A DNA stretch of 64,000 bases, taken from positions 598,511-662,510 of the forward strand of contig NZ_JAPDMS010000001.1 in the NCBI RefSeq assembly GCF_026319365.1, read 5' to 3'. The translations under genes were made by a program, and so were the position numbers. This document shows, in pieces, positions 17,180 to 25,230 of the stretch. This DNA is from Methylophaga sp. OBS1. Lineage in GTDB: Bacteria; Pseudomonadota; Gammaproteobacteria; Nitrosococcales; Methylophagaceae. The notes under the pieces were generated by a model. That model saw only the letters and a program-made list of their open reading frames with translations, was not told the origin of the DNA and did no database searches. Every line of letters starts with the position of its first letter. The stretch's first letter is position 1.

Positions 17180-17366
17180 ATTTATTTATTATTGCTGCTT
17201 CTGACTCTGGTCATCGCCCCGTTATTGCAAGCAATTTTCCAGCCACAGGCAAATGCCACCTTTAAGACAGCAGCCAGATACTAAAATTCTTTATTCGCAG
17301 TTCAACCGGAGAGTCACTCCTCTTCTTCGGTTCGCTTTGAGCCTGCCAGTTGCAGGCTCTTTTTTT
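17180..17366 (+). ncRNA. Candidate small RNA or very small gene ahead of the lipocalin
   Basis: A strong plus-strand terminator closes this stretch although no plus-strand gene lies between the hmp end and it. A short transcript starting near the 17164-17178 palindrome is the simplest reading. One frame (17192-17284) would give a hydrophobic peptide (LLLLTLVIAPLLQAIF...) but has only a TTG start and no ribosome site. Other frames are shorter or broken. Existence is inferred from promoter-like palindrome plus terminator only. Confidence 0.35.
17339..17366 (+). terminator. Strong terminator with no obvious gene
   Basis: GAGCCTGC (17339-17346), CAGTT loop, GCAGGCTC (17352-17359), then eight T's. 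The nearest plus-strand stop codon of a real gene, hmp, is 680 bases upstream with minus-strand nsrR between. Confidence 0.85.
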
Positions 17367-17483
17367 GACCGGCAGATCTCTTCCTTTTTGTTGCACAGAT
17401 TGAGGGCAAGCCGCGCTAAACTGGGGCTTCACGACAAATTCACAGATGCGAGCCAACACTGACTCAAAAATTAGGAGTCAGTT

Positions 17484-18032
17484 ATGCCCTCATTAAAAAA
17501 AGCAGGCCTGATAGTCATGGCCTGTTTCAGTCTGTTTGGATGTCAGACCGTGTCAAAACCGCCACTGGAAACCGTCGACTATGTGGATATCGAACGCTTT
17601 ATGGGCGACTGGTATGTCATCGCCAATATACCCACTTTTATAGAAGAAGAAGCATACAACGCCGTAGAGTCTTACGCGCTAAATGACGACGGCACCATTG
17701 CCACCACCTTCACCTTTCGTGAAGGCAGCTTTGACGGTGAGCTGAAAACCTACCATCCCAAGGGGTTTGTTGAGAATACTGAAACCAATGCGCTCTGGGG
17801 TATGCAGTTCATCTGGCCGATCAAGGCCGACTATCGCATTGTCTATCTCACTGAAGACTACAGTCAGGTGATCATTGGCCGGAATAAACGGGACTACGTC
17901 TGGATTATGGCAAGAACACCACAAATTCCTGAAGACGACTATCAACACATGCTGGCACTGATTGGAGAAATGGGTTACAACACCAGCCTGGTCAGAAAGG
18001 TGCCACAGCAGAGACTGGGTGACCGGGAATAA
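17484..18032 (+). CDS. blc: Outer-membrane lipocalin (Blc family)
   Basis: 182 residues. Lipoprotein signal with lipobox LFGC (Cys20), then a lipocalin barrel: the GDWYVIANIPTF signature strand at about 40-52 carries the invariant Gly-x-Trp. The C-terminal WIMARTPQIPEDDY block is also typical of Blc. It probably binds lysophospholipids or fatty acids at the outer membrane and is stress-induced in relatives. Single gene. Confidence 0.9.
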   Translation: MPSLKKAGLIVMACFSLFGCQTVSKPPLETVDYVDIERFMGDWYVIANIPTFIEEEAYNAVESYALNDDGTIATTFTFREGSFDGELKTYHPKGFVENTETNALWGMQFIWPIKADYRIVYLTEDYSQVIIGRNKRDYVWIMARTPQIPEDDYQHMLALIGEMGYNTSLVRKVPQQRLGDRE

Positions 18033-18345
18033 GCCGGTATATATTTTGTCAGACTGGTCTATGACAGCAGTTGTGCCGAACATTGACTTCTACCCGATTC
18101 TTTCAGCACCGGGTAGAAACAATGCCAGAAAACCTATCACTGGCAGTCAATGAACGTTAGAGAAAAATTTACAATCATCACCGACACTTGTCTGACCCTG
18201 CTTCGATCAGTGCCCCATGCTCTCTGTGCCAGATACCAGCATCGCTGAGTCACATATCCCGCCGTACTCCGGTGAAAAGCCGTTCAACGCTTATCAATCG
18301 CACTACAGTCATCAGGTGAATAGCGCTCGCAACCCGCCAAACGAC
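18033..18345. other. 313-bp gap with a 9-bp hairpin
   Basis: No gene seen. A perfect 9-bp inverted repeat TTCTACCCG (18088-18096) / CGGGTAGAA (18110-18118) with a 13-base loop lies 55 bases after the lipocalin stop; without a T tract it may be a weak terminator. The rest, between two convergent genes, shows nothing. Confidence 0.45.
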
Positions 18346-18939
18346 TTATAGCTTTAAATCGTCGACAGAATTAATCACTGCTGCATAAAGATCACGGGTA
18401 GAGGCCAGCGCCGCTTCATGAACCTGTTTGGCGGGTAATGTTGAGCCATTTGGTGCATCAAGACTGCGTGTGGCAGTGGCACTGGCCACGACAGTGGGGT
18501 TATAGCCCAGGTTGAACCCACCATGAGCGGTAGAATTGACACACATATGCGTCATAAAACCCGCCAGAATAATATTATTTATCCCCTGTCCGCGAAGATA
18601 TTCATCCAGCGGTGTCTGAACAAAAGCATTAGGGAAATTTTTGGTGATGACGTGCTCACCATCAATGGGCGCGACTTCTTCAGCAATTTCACCCAGCGCG
18701 GTGTTGAGGTCATAGGGTGAACCGGCTCCGCCATCATGCTGAATGTGGAACACCGGCACCCCGTTGTCCCGGGCCAGTTGCAACAGTTTTTGCGCTTCTT
18801 TGAGGGCGGGCTCTACCCCTTCCAACTGCATGACGCCCTGACGGTAAGTATTTTGGCAATCAATCATAATCAGGGCCGAATCACGCAGGGCTGAGGGCTC
18901 ATGCCCCAGGCCGACGATATCTCTCAATGTCGTAGTCAT
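18346..18939 (-). CDS. Isochorismatase-family cysteine hydrolase
   Basis: 197 residues from the ATG at 18939, which has AGGAGA eight bases before it; the 18-codon longer reading is rejected. The catalytic triad of the family is visible: Asp in LIMIDCQNTY, Lys in ITKNFPNAF and Cys in THMCVNSTA. Such enzymes hydrolyse isochorismate, nicotinamide or related amides. The lack of siderophore genes nearby makes a small-amide hydrolase more likely than true isochorismatase. Monocistronic. Confidence 0.88.
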   Translation of the reverse strand: MTTTLRDIVGLGHEPSALRDSALIMIDCQNTYRQGVMQLEGVEPALKEAQKLLQLARDNGVPVFHIQHDGGAGSPYDLNTALGEIAEEVAPIDGEHVITKNFPNAFVQTPLDEYLRGQGINNIILAGFMTHMCVNSTAHGGFNLGYNPTVVASATATRSLDAPNGSTLPAKQVHEAALASTRDLYAAVINSVDDLKL

Positions 18940-19061
18940 TAATGGTATCTCCTGTTTTTTCCTGACCTTAGCACAATACGATTCATGGAACACATGACGC
19001 TTGCATTAATCCGGGCGACCGCTATTATTCCGCGGGAAGTAACTACCGAACCGGAGCCACA

Positions 19062-19901
19062 ATGCAAGGTCTTCACAGCAAATCATCGTTCAGCCTGACC
19101 CGCGTTTTTAACGCCATCAGAAGCAACCCGCTATTTGAGATTATCGTGGTTGGGGTGATTCTGTTTTCCGCCCTGCTGGCGGGCGCAAAAACTTATGATA
19201 TTCCACCCACTTTTCTCAATATCGTGGTCTGGTTGGATTACAGTATTACCCTGTTTTTTCTTGTTGAAATCAGCATTCGCTTTTTTGCTGAAGAACGAAA
19301 ATGGCAATTTTTCAAAAGCGGCTGGAATATTTTTGACAGCCTGATTGTTATCGTCAGTCTGATCCCGATCGAGGACAGCGAGCTGGCCCTTGTCGGTCGT
19401 TTGATTCGCATCTTCCGAGTGTTACGGATGGTCTCGGTTATCCCGGAACTGCGCACGCTGCTCAATTCATTACTGAAAGCCCTGCCTCAGCTGGGTTACG
19501 TGGCATTGCTGATGTTTATCATTGTTTATATTTATGCCGCTGTAGGCACCACGTTCTTTGCCAAGATCAATCCGACATTATGGGGAGATATCACAGTATC
19601 AATGCTGACATTATTCCGGGTAATGACTTTCGAAGACTGGACCGATGTCATGTACGAAACCATGGCCGTTCATCCCCTGAGTTGGGCTTTTTACGTCAGT
19701 TTTATCTTTTTGAATGCTTTTGCCTTTTTAAATATGCTGATTGGTATTGTGGTCAATGTGATGGAAAAAGAAAGCGCCGAACAGTGGCAGCGGGATCATG
19801 CTGATGAACCCACAGTGGCTGATCTGTCACGCCAGATTGCAGAACTCAAAGCGTTACTGGTGCAACAATCGGAGCTTCAGGCAATAAAAAAGGGAGCCTG
19901 A
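19062..19901 (+). CDS. Voltage-gated cation channel, single-domain (NaChBac/Cav-like)
   Basis: 279 residues, one six-segment domain. S1-S3 run through about residue 103. S4 at about 112-131 carries Arg113, Arg116, Arg119 and Arg122 at every third position. The pore loop has the selectivity filter TFEDWTD (189-195), and S6 (about 207-236) leads into a C-terminal coiled coil (about 252-275), as in tetrameric bacterial sodium channels. Known bacterial Na+ channels read TLESW; the extra Asp192 and Asp195 recall Ca2+-selective filters. The gene ends inside a terminator hairpin. Confidence 0.88.
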   Translation: MQGLHSKSSFSLTRVFNAIRSNPLFEIIVVGVILFSALLAGAKTYDIPPTFLNIVVWLDYSITLFFLVEISIRFFAEERKWQFFKSGWNIFDSLIVIVSLIPIEDSELALVGRLIRIFRVLRMVSVIPELRTLLNSLLKALPQLGYVALLMFIIVYIYAAVGTTFFAKINPTLWGDITVSMLTLFRVMTFEDWTDVMYETMAVHPLSWAFYVSFIFLNAFAFLNMLIGIVVNVMEKESAEQWQRDHADEPTVADLSRQIAELKALLVQQSELQAIKKGA

Positions 19902-19911
19902 GCTCCCTTTT
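19888..19911. terminator. Bidirectional terminator overlapping the channel stop codon
   Basis: AAAGGGAGC... stem 19888-19897, CTGA loop (19898-19901), matching stem 19902-19911. The TGA stop codon of the channel gene is the last part of the loop. A and T tracts on both sides allow use by dps on the other strand. Confidence 0.85.
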
Positions 19912-19932
19912 ATCTAACCTGGCTGAAGCAGA

Positions 19933-20400
19933 TTACTGCATGGCACGCAGCATCCATGCGGTTTTTTCATGAACTCGCATGCGATCACCCACCAGTGCGG
20001 CAGTGGATTCGTCATCAGCATCCTGCGCTTTTTTAAGCACTTCACGGCAGGTTTTCACCACTTGCTCATGACCGTGGGTGAGCGTCACAACCATATCGGC
20101 GGCGCCAGGGACGCCTTCAACTTCTTCGATGCTGCTCAGTTCGGCAAATGACTTGTAGGTGCCGGGCGCTGCAATACCCAGTGTACGAATGCGCTCAGCG
20201 ATGTCATCAACAGCCTGAGCCAATTCAGTGTAATGCTCTTCAAACATCAGGTGGAGTTCGCGAAATTGCGGACCGGTCACATTCCAGTGGAAGTTGTGAG
20301 TCTGCAAGTACAGTGTGTAACTGTCTGCCAACAGGCGCTTGAGGCCGTCAGCAATATCTTGTCTATCCTGCTTGTTGATACCAATATCAATGGTACTCAT
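19933..20400 (-). CDS. dps: Dps ferritin-like DNA-protection protein
   Basis: 155 residues. The inter-subunit ferroxidase ligands of Dps are visible in [24 protein letters not shown] (His, His, Asp-equivalent region, Glu). It forms a dodecamer that oxidises and stores iron with peroxide and shields DNA. The ribosome site AGGAGG is well placed. An inverted repeat at 20445-20463 lies in its leader, and a strong Fur box is 220 bases away in front of the divergent small gene. Confidence 0.95.
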   Translation of the reverse strand: MSTIDIGINKQDRQDIADGLKRLLADSYTLYLQTHNFHWNVTGPQFRELHLMFEEHYTELAQAVDDIAERIRTLGIAAPGTYKSFAELSSIEEVEGVPGAADMVVTLTHGHEQVVKTCREVLKKAQDADDESTAALVGDRMRVHEKTAWMLRAMQ

Positions 20401-20444
20401 TATTATGCCTCCTTGTTCAGAGTGAAAATTGACCTTAGTCAGGC

Positions 20445-20463
20445 GACGAAAACGAGTTTCGTC
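20445..20463. promoter_or_regulatory. 7-bp-arm inverted repeat upstream of dps
   Basis: GACGAAA (20445-20451), ACGAG, TTTCGTC (20457-20463), about 45-63 bases before the dps start. Either an operator or a leader hairpin. It does not resemble the OxyR consensus. Confidence 0.4.
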
Positions 20464-20619
20464 TGATTACGCTTCACATTGTATGAGTTACTTACATTAA
20501 AGTGAAACAAGTAATTCTGGTCACATTAATCGACTGTGTCGATGAAATATCGTTCTTTTATCTATTACGTTTTTTTCAATCACATTGATTGAACTAATTT
20601 GTTTTACCTGTTCAAGATA

Positions 20620-20638
20620 ATTAATGATAATCATTCTC
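20620..20638 (+). promoter_or_regulatory. Fur box in front of the DUF2061 gene
   Basis: ATTAATGATAATCATTCTC matches the classical 19-bp Fur box at 16 of 19 positions. It directly abuts the ribosome site, so bound Fur-Fe would sit on the start of the transcript or the promoter of both this gene and possibly dps. Confidence 0.8.
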
Positions 20639-20654
20639 AAAGGGAGGAATGATT

Positions 20655-20873
20655 ATGGCTAAAACAATCAGTTTCGCAATTGTGCACTTCAGTGTCGCTT
20701 TTACCGTAGGTTACCTGTTAACCGGCAGCATACTGTTTGGCAGTGTCATGGCAATGGTGGAACCCGCTATCAACACGGTAGCTTTCCACTTCCATGAAAA
20801 AATATGGAATCGCTTGCAGCAAAAAGCAAGCAAAACACCGGCTCAGTTTGCCGGCTCTGCTCAAACCGGCTAG
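20655..20873 (+). CDS. DUF2061 small membrane protein
   Basis: 72 residues from the second ATG (20655), seven bases after GGGAGG; the ATG at 20649 is too close to the ribosome site. Opening MAKTISFAIVHFSVAFTVGYLLTGS and one or two hydrophobic segments with conserved His (VAFHFHEKIW) are typical of DUF2061, a family of unknown role. The near-perfect Fur box just upstream indicates iron-controlled expression, a useful clue to function. Confidence 0.8.
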   Translation: MAKTISFAIVHFSVAFTVGYLLTGSILFGSVMAMVEPAINTVAFHFHEKIWNRLQQKASKTPAQFAGSAQTG

Positions 20874-20933
20874 GCTTCTGTTACGGTGACTTGCAATCCT
20901 GACTCAGGCAAGCATAATTCACGCTCATGACAA

Positions 20934-22130
20934 ATGAATGGACACAGCATGAGCAAGCAAGGTACAGCAGCTGAAGTTTTTATCGCCTTCATCAAACTGG
21001 GGCTGACCTCATTCGGTGGCCCCATTGCTCATATTGCCTATTATCGTGAGGCGTTTGTGCAAAAACGCCGCTGGCTCACGGAAGAACAATTCGCCCAATT
21101 GTTGATGCTGTGTCAGTTTCTGCCCGGCCCCGCCAGCAGTCAGATGGGTTTTAGTGTGGGCCTGATGCGTGCCGGGTGGCTGGGAGGACTGGCTGCATTT
21201 TTTGCGTTTACGCTGCCCTCCGCCTTTCTTCTGTTTCTGTTTGCCCAGTGGTTACCTTATTTATCTGACACGGTTGGCAGCGCTGCTATACATGGGCTCA
21301 AACTGGTAGCGCTTGCCGTTGTGGCGCAGGCTGTCTGGCTGATGTCAAAACAACTGACACCGGACTGGCGCCGACGTTTTATCGCGCTGGCCACTATCCT
21401 GTGTCTGCTCGTTATCAATCATCCCCTGATCCAGATAGCAGTCGTTATTGGTGGTGCTCTGGCCGGCTTGATACTCTGCAGAGACCAGCAATTACCTGCC
21501 AGCCGGTTTGAGGTCGATTATGGTAAACGGGTAGCCTGGCTTTTATTAATCGTGTTTTTTGGTCTGTTGTTTTTTCTGCCCGTGTTGGCTGATAGCCATA
21601 GTCTGGTTGCCGTCATGGATGCCTTTTACCGCGCCGGCGCGCTGGTTTTCGGTGGCGGCCATGTAGTGCTGCCACTACTGGAACAAACCGTCGTTGAACC
21701 CGGCTGGGTTGCCGCGGATGAATATCTTGCCGGTTACGGTGCTGCTCAGGCTGTACCCGGACCGGTATTTTCTGTCGCAGCCTATCTGGGTGCGCTGTTG
21801 CCGGGAGACATGGGCGGCATGACCGGCGCAATATTAGCCTTATGTGCCATCTTCTTGCCCGGTTTTCTGCTGATTGGCGCCATGCTGCCACTCTGGCAGT
21901 CGGTGCTGAAGTATCCATTGGCGGCAAGCGCACTGGCTGGTGTTAATGCGAGTGTGGTCGGATTGCTGGCGGCGGCCTTGTACGACCCTATCTGGGTCAG
22001 CGCTGTTCAGCACATAACTGATTTTATTATCGGTCTGATTGGTTTTATTATGCTGCAGTTTTTCAGATTGTCAGCACTTCTGGTTGTTGCCTGGTGTGTG
22101 CTGGCCAGTATTGGCGCTGCGCTATTATGA
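20934..22130 (+). CDS. chrA: Chromate transporter ChrA family
   Basis: 398 residues (or 393 from the ATG at 20949; neither start has a clear ribosome site). Two homologous CHR halves: the first has FGGPIAHIAYYR and QFLPGPASSQ, the second FGGGHVVLPLLEQ and AQAVPGPVFSVAAYLG, with about ten hydrophobic segments. Proton-driven chromate efflux is the known role of the long form; sulfate-like anions are also possible. The stop overlaps the next start (ATGA), so the GNAT gene is translationally coupled. Confidence 0.9.
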   Translation: MNGHSMSKQGTAAEVFIAFIKLGLTSFGGPIAHIAYYREAFVQKRRWLTEEQFAQLLMLCQFLPGPASSQMGFSVGLMRAGWLGGLAAFFAFTLPSAFLLFLFAQWLPYLSDTVGSAAIHGLKLVALAVVAQAVWLMSKQLTPDWRRRFIALATILCLLVINHPLIQIAVVIGGALAGLILCRDQQLPASRFEVDYGKRVAWLLLIVFFGLLFFLPVLADSHSLVAVMDAFYRAGALVFGGGHVVLPLLEQTVVEPGWVAADEYLAGYGAAQAVPGPVFSVAAYLGALLPGDMGGMTGAILALCAIFLPGFLLIGAMLPLWQSVLKYPLAASALAGVNASVVGLLAAALYDPIWVSAVQHITDFIIGLIGFIMLQFFRLSALLVVAWCVLASIGAALL

Positions 22131-22615
22131 ATTCAGCTCGAATTCGTCCTGCCACTTCACAGGACGTCCCTGAGATCACCTCACTGTTACAGGCCTGTGC
22201 TCAGTGGATGAGTAACAAGGGCATGCACCATTGGCTGGGCGTTTATGATGAATCCGCCGTATTGGCTAATCTAGAGGCTAAACAGGTTTACGTGTTGGAG
22301 ACTGGGGACGGGGTTCAGGGCTGTATTGCACTGGGCACCCATAAATCGGATTATTACGATGACTGTTGGCCGCAGGCACCAGATGCCGACTTTTATATTA
22401 CCCAGCTTGCTGTTAATCCTGATGCGCAGGGCCAGGGATTCGGCAAACAGTTGATGCATTACTGCATTGAGCAAACTGGCAACGCGACCCTGCAACTCGA
22501 TGCGGTGGATCACTATCCTGCCCTGCTCAGCTTTTATCACTCACTCGGCTTCGAGATTATCGAGACCGGTATCGGACTCGGCGATAAACGTCATCTTTTC
22601 CGCCTTTCACGCTGA
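22127..22615 (+). CDS. GNAT-family N-acetyltransferase
   Basis: 162 residues from the ATG that overlaps the chrA stop (ATGA), in preference to an upstream in-frame start inside chrA. The acetyl-CoA motif reads LAVNPDAQGQGFGKQLM (motif A, Q-x-x-G-x-G/A), followed by LDAVDHYPALLSFYHSLGFE (motif B). Substrate unknown. Translational coupling to chrA is conserved-looking but functionally unexplained. Confidence 0.88.
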   Translation: MNSARIRPATSQDVPEITSLLQACAQWMSNKGMHHWLGVYDESAVLANLEAKQVYVLETGDGVQGCIALGTHKSDYYDDCWPQAPDADFYITQLAVNPDAQGQGFGKQLMHYCIEQTGNATLQLDAVDHYPALLSFYHSLGFEIIETGIGLGDKRHLFRLSR

Positions 22616-22674
22616 GCTTGTTACATGACACAATGGACTGAGGCTATACATCCCATTGATATGGAGGCCAGACC

Positions 22675-22869
22675 ATGCTTCATCCATTGGAAGTAGACAC
22701 CATCATGTGCCCATACTGTGGCGAGCATTTCACAGTGCTGATCGACTGCAGCGTATCTGAACAGCAGTATATTGAAGACTGCGAAATATGCTGTCGACCG
22801 ATCGAGTTTCATGTGCTTGTGAATGATAACAATGACTTCGATGTCACCGTCCATTCAGAGAATGAGTGA
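22675..22869 (+). CDS. CPxCG-motif cysteine-rich small protein
   Basis: 64 residues with two Cys pairs, MCPYCGEHF and CEICCRPIEF, forming a small zinc-ribbon-like knuckle. It belongs to the conserved gammaproteobacterial CPxCG small-protein family of unknown function. The sequence is acidic at the C-terminus. Ribosome site GGAGG is about ten bases before the ATG. Confidence 0.85.
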   Translation: MLHPLEVDTIMCPYCGEHFTVLIDCSVSEQQYIEDCEICCRPIEFHVLVNDNNDFDVTVHSENE

Positions 22870-22934
22870 CTGACAGTATCAACTGGCGAACTCAGTCAGT
22901 TGTGACTACCCTGTGGCAAGCAAAACAGAAAACA

Positions 22935-23798
22935 ATGCTGATGTCGACGCGAACCCTGTTCTTTTTCCTCATGACCCTGCTGGCAGGCACGGCCCATGCC
23001 GAAAACTTCAGTATTACCCCGGTTAAAGACAATATCTACCAGTTCAGTAACGGCACCCATCATGCCGTGTTTATTGTCACTGATGACGGTATCGCGCTCA
23101 CTGATCCCATTTCCACGGATGCGGCTCGCTGGCTCAAAAAAGCGCTCGAGACACGTTTCGAACAACCCGTACGTTATGTCATATATAGTCACAACCACCC
23201 GGATCATGTTTACGGGGGAGAAGTCTTTGCCGGTCCCGGCGTCACCTTTATCGCCCATGAATGGGCCCGGGATGATCTATTGGCTACGCAAGCCGAAACA
23301 GCAATCCCCAATCTGGTCTTCAATGATGAGATGCGCCTCTACCTCGGTGATACACCGATTCACCTCCGCTACCACGGCCCCAATAACGGCAAAGGCTCGA
23401 TTTCGATCCACTTTCCCAGCGAGGGTGTGTTGCATGTCGTGGACTGGATCGTCCTGGGCCGTATGCCTTACAAAAGTCTGCCGGGGTATGATATCCGCGG
23501 TATGATCAATTCAACCCGTGACGTGCTGGCGATGGACTTCGACATACTGGTGGGCGGCCATGCTGAGCGTGGAGATAAAGACGATGTCCGGTTTTATCTG
23601 AGTTATCTGGAACAACTCTATGCTGCCGTACTTGATGGCATGCAGGCGGGCAAAAGTCTGCAACAATTGCAGCAGGAAATCCGACTTGACCAATTTCAGT
23701 CACTCAACATGTATGAGGCGTGGTTACCACTTAATATTGAAGGTGTGCATCGGAATCTGATTGACCAGTCCTACTTACATCTTCGCCCCCGACAATAG
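22935..23798 (+). CDS. Secreted metallo-beta-lactamase-fold hydrolase
   Basis: 287 residues from the ATG at 22935 (or 285 from 22941); this start gives a clean signal peptide ending GTAHA-EN. A GTG 23 codons earlier overlaps the previous stop but would bury it. The zinc motif SHNHPDHVYGG (HxHxDH) is intact, with later His and Asp ligands in VVDWI and GGHAERGDKDD. It resembles periplasmic class-B-like hydrolases of unknown substrate. In PQQ-using bacteria some such enzymes are linked to quinoprotein systems, but nothing here proves that. Confidence 0.82.
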   Translation: MLMSTRTLFFFLMTLLAGTAHAENFSITPVKDNIYQFSNGTHHAVFIVTDDGIALTDPISTDAARWLKKALETRFEQPVRYVIYSHNHPDHVYGGEVFAGPGVTFIAHEWARDDLLATQAETAIPNLVFNDEMRLYLGDTPIHLRYHGPNNGKGSISIHFPSEGVLHVVDWIVLGRMPYKSLPGYDIRGMINSTRDVLAMDFDILVGGHAERGDKDDVRFYLSYLEQLYAAVLDGMQAGKSLQQLQQEIRLDQFQSLNMYEAWLPLNIEGVHRNLIDQSYLHLRPRQ

Positions 23799-23819
23799 CA
23801 AAGCAAGCTTGAACGATAT

Positions 23820-23846
23820 GAGCCGGCGCCTATCGCCGGCTCTTTC
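23820..23846. terminator. Bidirectional terminator between MBL hydrolase and doeC
   Basis: GAGCCGGCG (23820-23828), CCTAT loop, CGCCGGCTC (23834-23842), then TTTC. Perfect 9-bp GC-rich stem between convergent genes. Confidence 0.8.
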
Positions 23847-23861
23847 ACTTATACACTTATA

Positions 23862-25223
23862 TCACTTGATCCAAACCTGTTTGGCGTTTACAAACTCTTT
23901 AATGCCATGAGGTCCCAGTTCACGACCATAACCGGATTTTTTAATCCCCCCGCTCGGCAGCCGCGGATCCGTTTTAACGATACCGTTAATAGCAACCTGA
24001 CCGGCCTCCAGTTTCATCGCGATATCTTCTGCTAATGCGGCATTACCGGTCCAGACACCGGCACCCAGTCCGAACTCACTGTCATTGGCAAGTTCAACCG
24101 CATGCTTGGCATCTTCGGCGCGGATGATGCACATCACGGGCCCGAAGGTTTCTTCACGAAATGCCGTCATTTCAGCTGTGACATCCACCAGCATCGTGAC
24201 CGGATACAGAAATCCTTCGCCATCGGGCATTTCGCCTCCCATCAGGCAACGGGCACCATCAGCGATCGTCTCAGTGACCTGACGGTGCAAGTCTTCACGT
24301 AAATCGAAGCGCGCTATCGGACCGATGTCCGTTTCTTCTGAGAGTGGATCCCCCAGTCTGAGCTTCTGCAGTCGCTCGAAAACCCGACCAATAAAATCAT
24401 CGTAAACCGGCGCTTCCACGATCACACGCTTGGCCGCAATGCATGACTGACCGGCATTGATAATACGGGACAGCGTGGCTACATCTGCCGCCGATTCCAA
24501 ATCGGCATCCTGCAATACGATAAACGGGTCACTCCCCCCCAGTTCCAGTACCGAGGGTTTGATTTCTGAGGCTGCGGTCGATGCCACCTTACCGCCGGCA
24601 ACGGGTGAACCAGTGAAAGACACTGCGGCAATGCGTGGATCACGAATAGCCTTTTCAACCAGGGGGGTTTCAACCGGCAGATTCACCATAATATTGTCTG
24701 GCACACCCGCTTCACGAAAGACAGTCTCGATCGCCTCAGCACAGCCGGGCACATTGGGGTCATGCTTCATCACACAGGTGTTACCGGCCATCAGTGCCGG
24801 CGCCAGATAACGAAAAGCCAGCCATAACGGTGCATTCCAGGGCAGAATCCCCAGTAGAGTGCCCAGCGGCTGGTAGCAGACATAACTCAGAGAGGCATCT
24901 GAAGGCAGTTCTTCCCGGGTTAGATACATTTCTGCATGTTCTGCATAATGCTCAGCACACCAGGCGGCTTTCTCGACTTCCGGCCCCCCTTCCTTGACCG
25001 GCTTACCCATTTCCTCTGCCATTAACTTAGCGAGCAGGACTTTGTTGTCACGTAACCTGGCTGCAACGGTTTTTAATACCTCAGCGCGCTCGGCTAAGCT
25101 TTTCCTGGACCAGGCCTTGAATGCCTGATGTGCAGCAGCGATCTGGCGCTCAATGCCGGCCTCATCCAGCGCCTCGTAATTGTTCAGGACCTGGCCTGTG
25201 TACGGATTGGTTGCATGTAACAT
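23862..25223 (-). CDS. doeC: Aldehyde dehydrogenase, likely aspartate-semialdehyde dehydrogenase of ectoine catabolism
   Basis: 453 residues from the ATG at 25223 with GAGGTG upstream. NAD(P)-dependent ALDH fold: LELGGSDPF (general-base Glu about 227) and NAGQSC (catalytic Cys about 261), annotated in related genomes as succinate-semialdehyde dehydrogenase type. As last gene after doeB2, doeD and doeA it should oxidise L-aspartate semialdehyde to aspartate, the final step of ectoine breakdown. The neighbouring doeA ends eight bases upstream, so one operon. Role assigned mostly from context. Confidence 0.85.
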   Translation of the reverse strand: MLHATNPYTGQVLNNYEALDEAGIERQIAAAHQAFKAWSRKSLAERAEVLKTVAARLRDNKVLLAKLMAEEMGKPVKEGGPEVEKAAWCAEHYAEHAEMYLTREELPSDASLSYVCYQPLGTLLGILPWNAPLWLAFRYLAPALMAGNTCVMKHDPNVPGCAEAIETVFREAGVPDNIMVNLPVETPLVEKAIRDPRIAAVSFTGSPVAGGKVASTAASEIKPSVLELGGSDPFIVLQDADLESAADVATLSRIINAGQSCIAAKRVIVEAPVYDDFIGRVFERLQKLRLGDPLSEETDIGPIARFDLREDLHRQVTETIADGARCLMGGEMPDGEGFLYPVTMLVDVTAEMTAFREETFGPVMCIIRAEDAKHAVELANDSEFGLGAGVWTGNAALAEDIAMKLEAGQVAINGIVKTDPRLPSGGIKKSGYGRELGPHGIKEFVNAKQVWIK

Positions 25224-25230
25224 CAGCACC

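Noticed and set aside
22935..23798. PqqB
   Set aside because: It has an MBL fold but is secreted and has a different domain pattern; no pqq gene nearby supports the idea.
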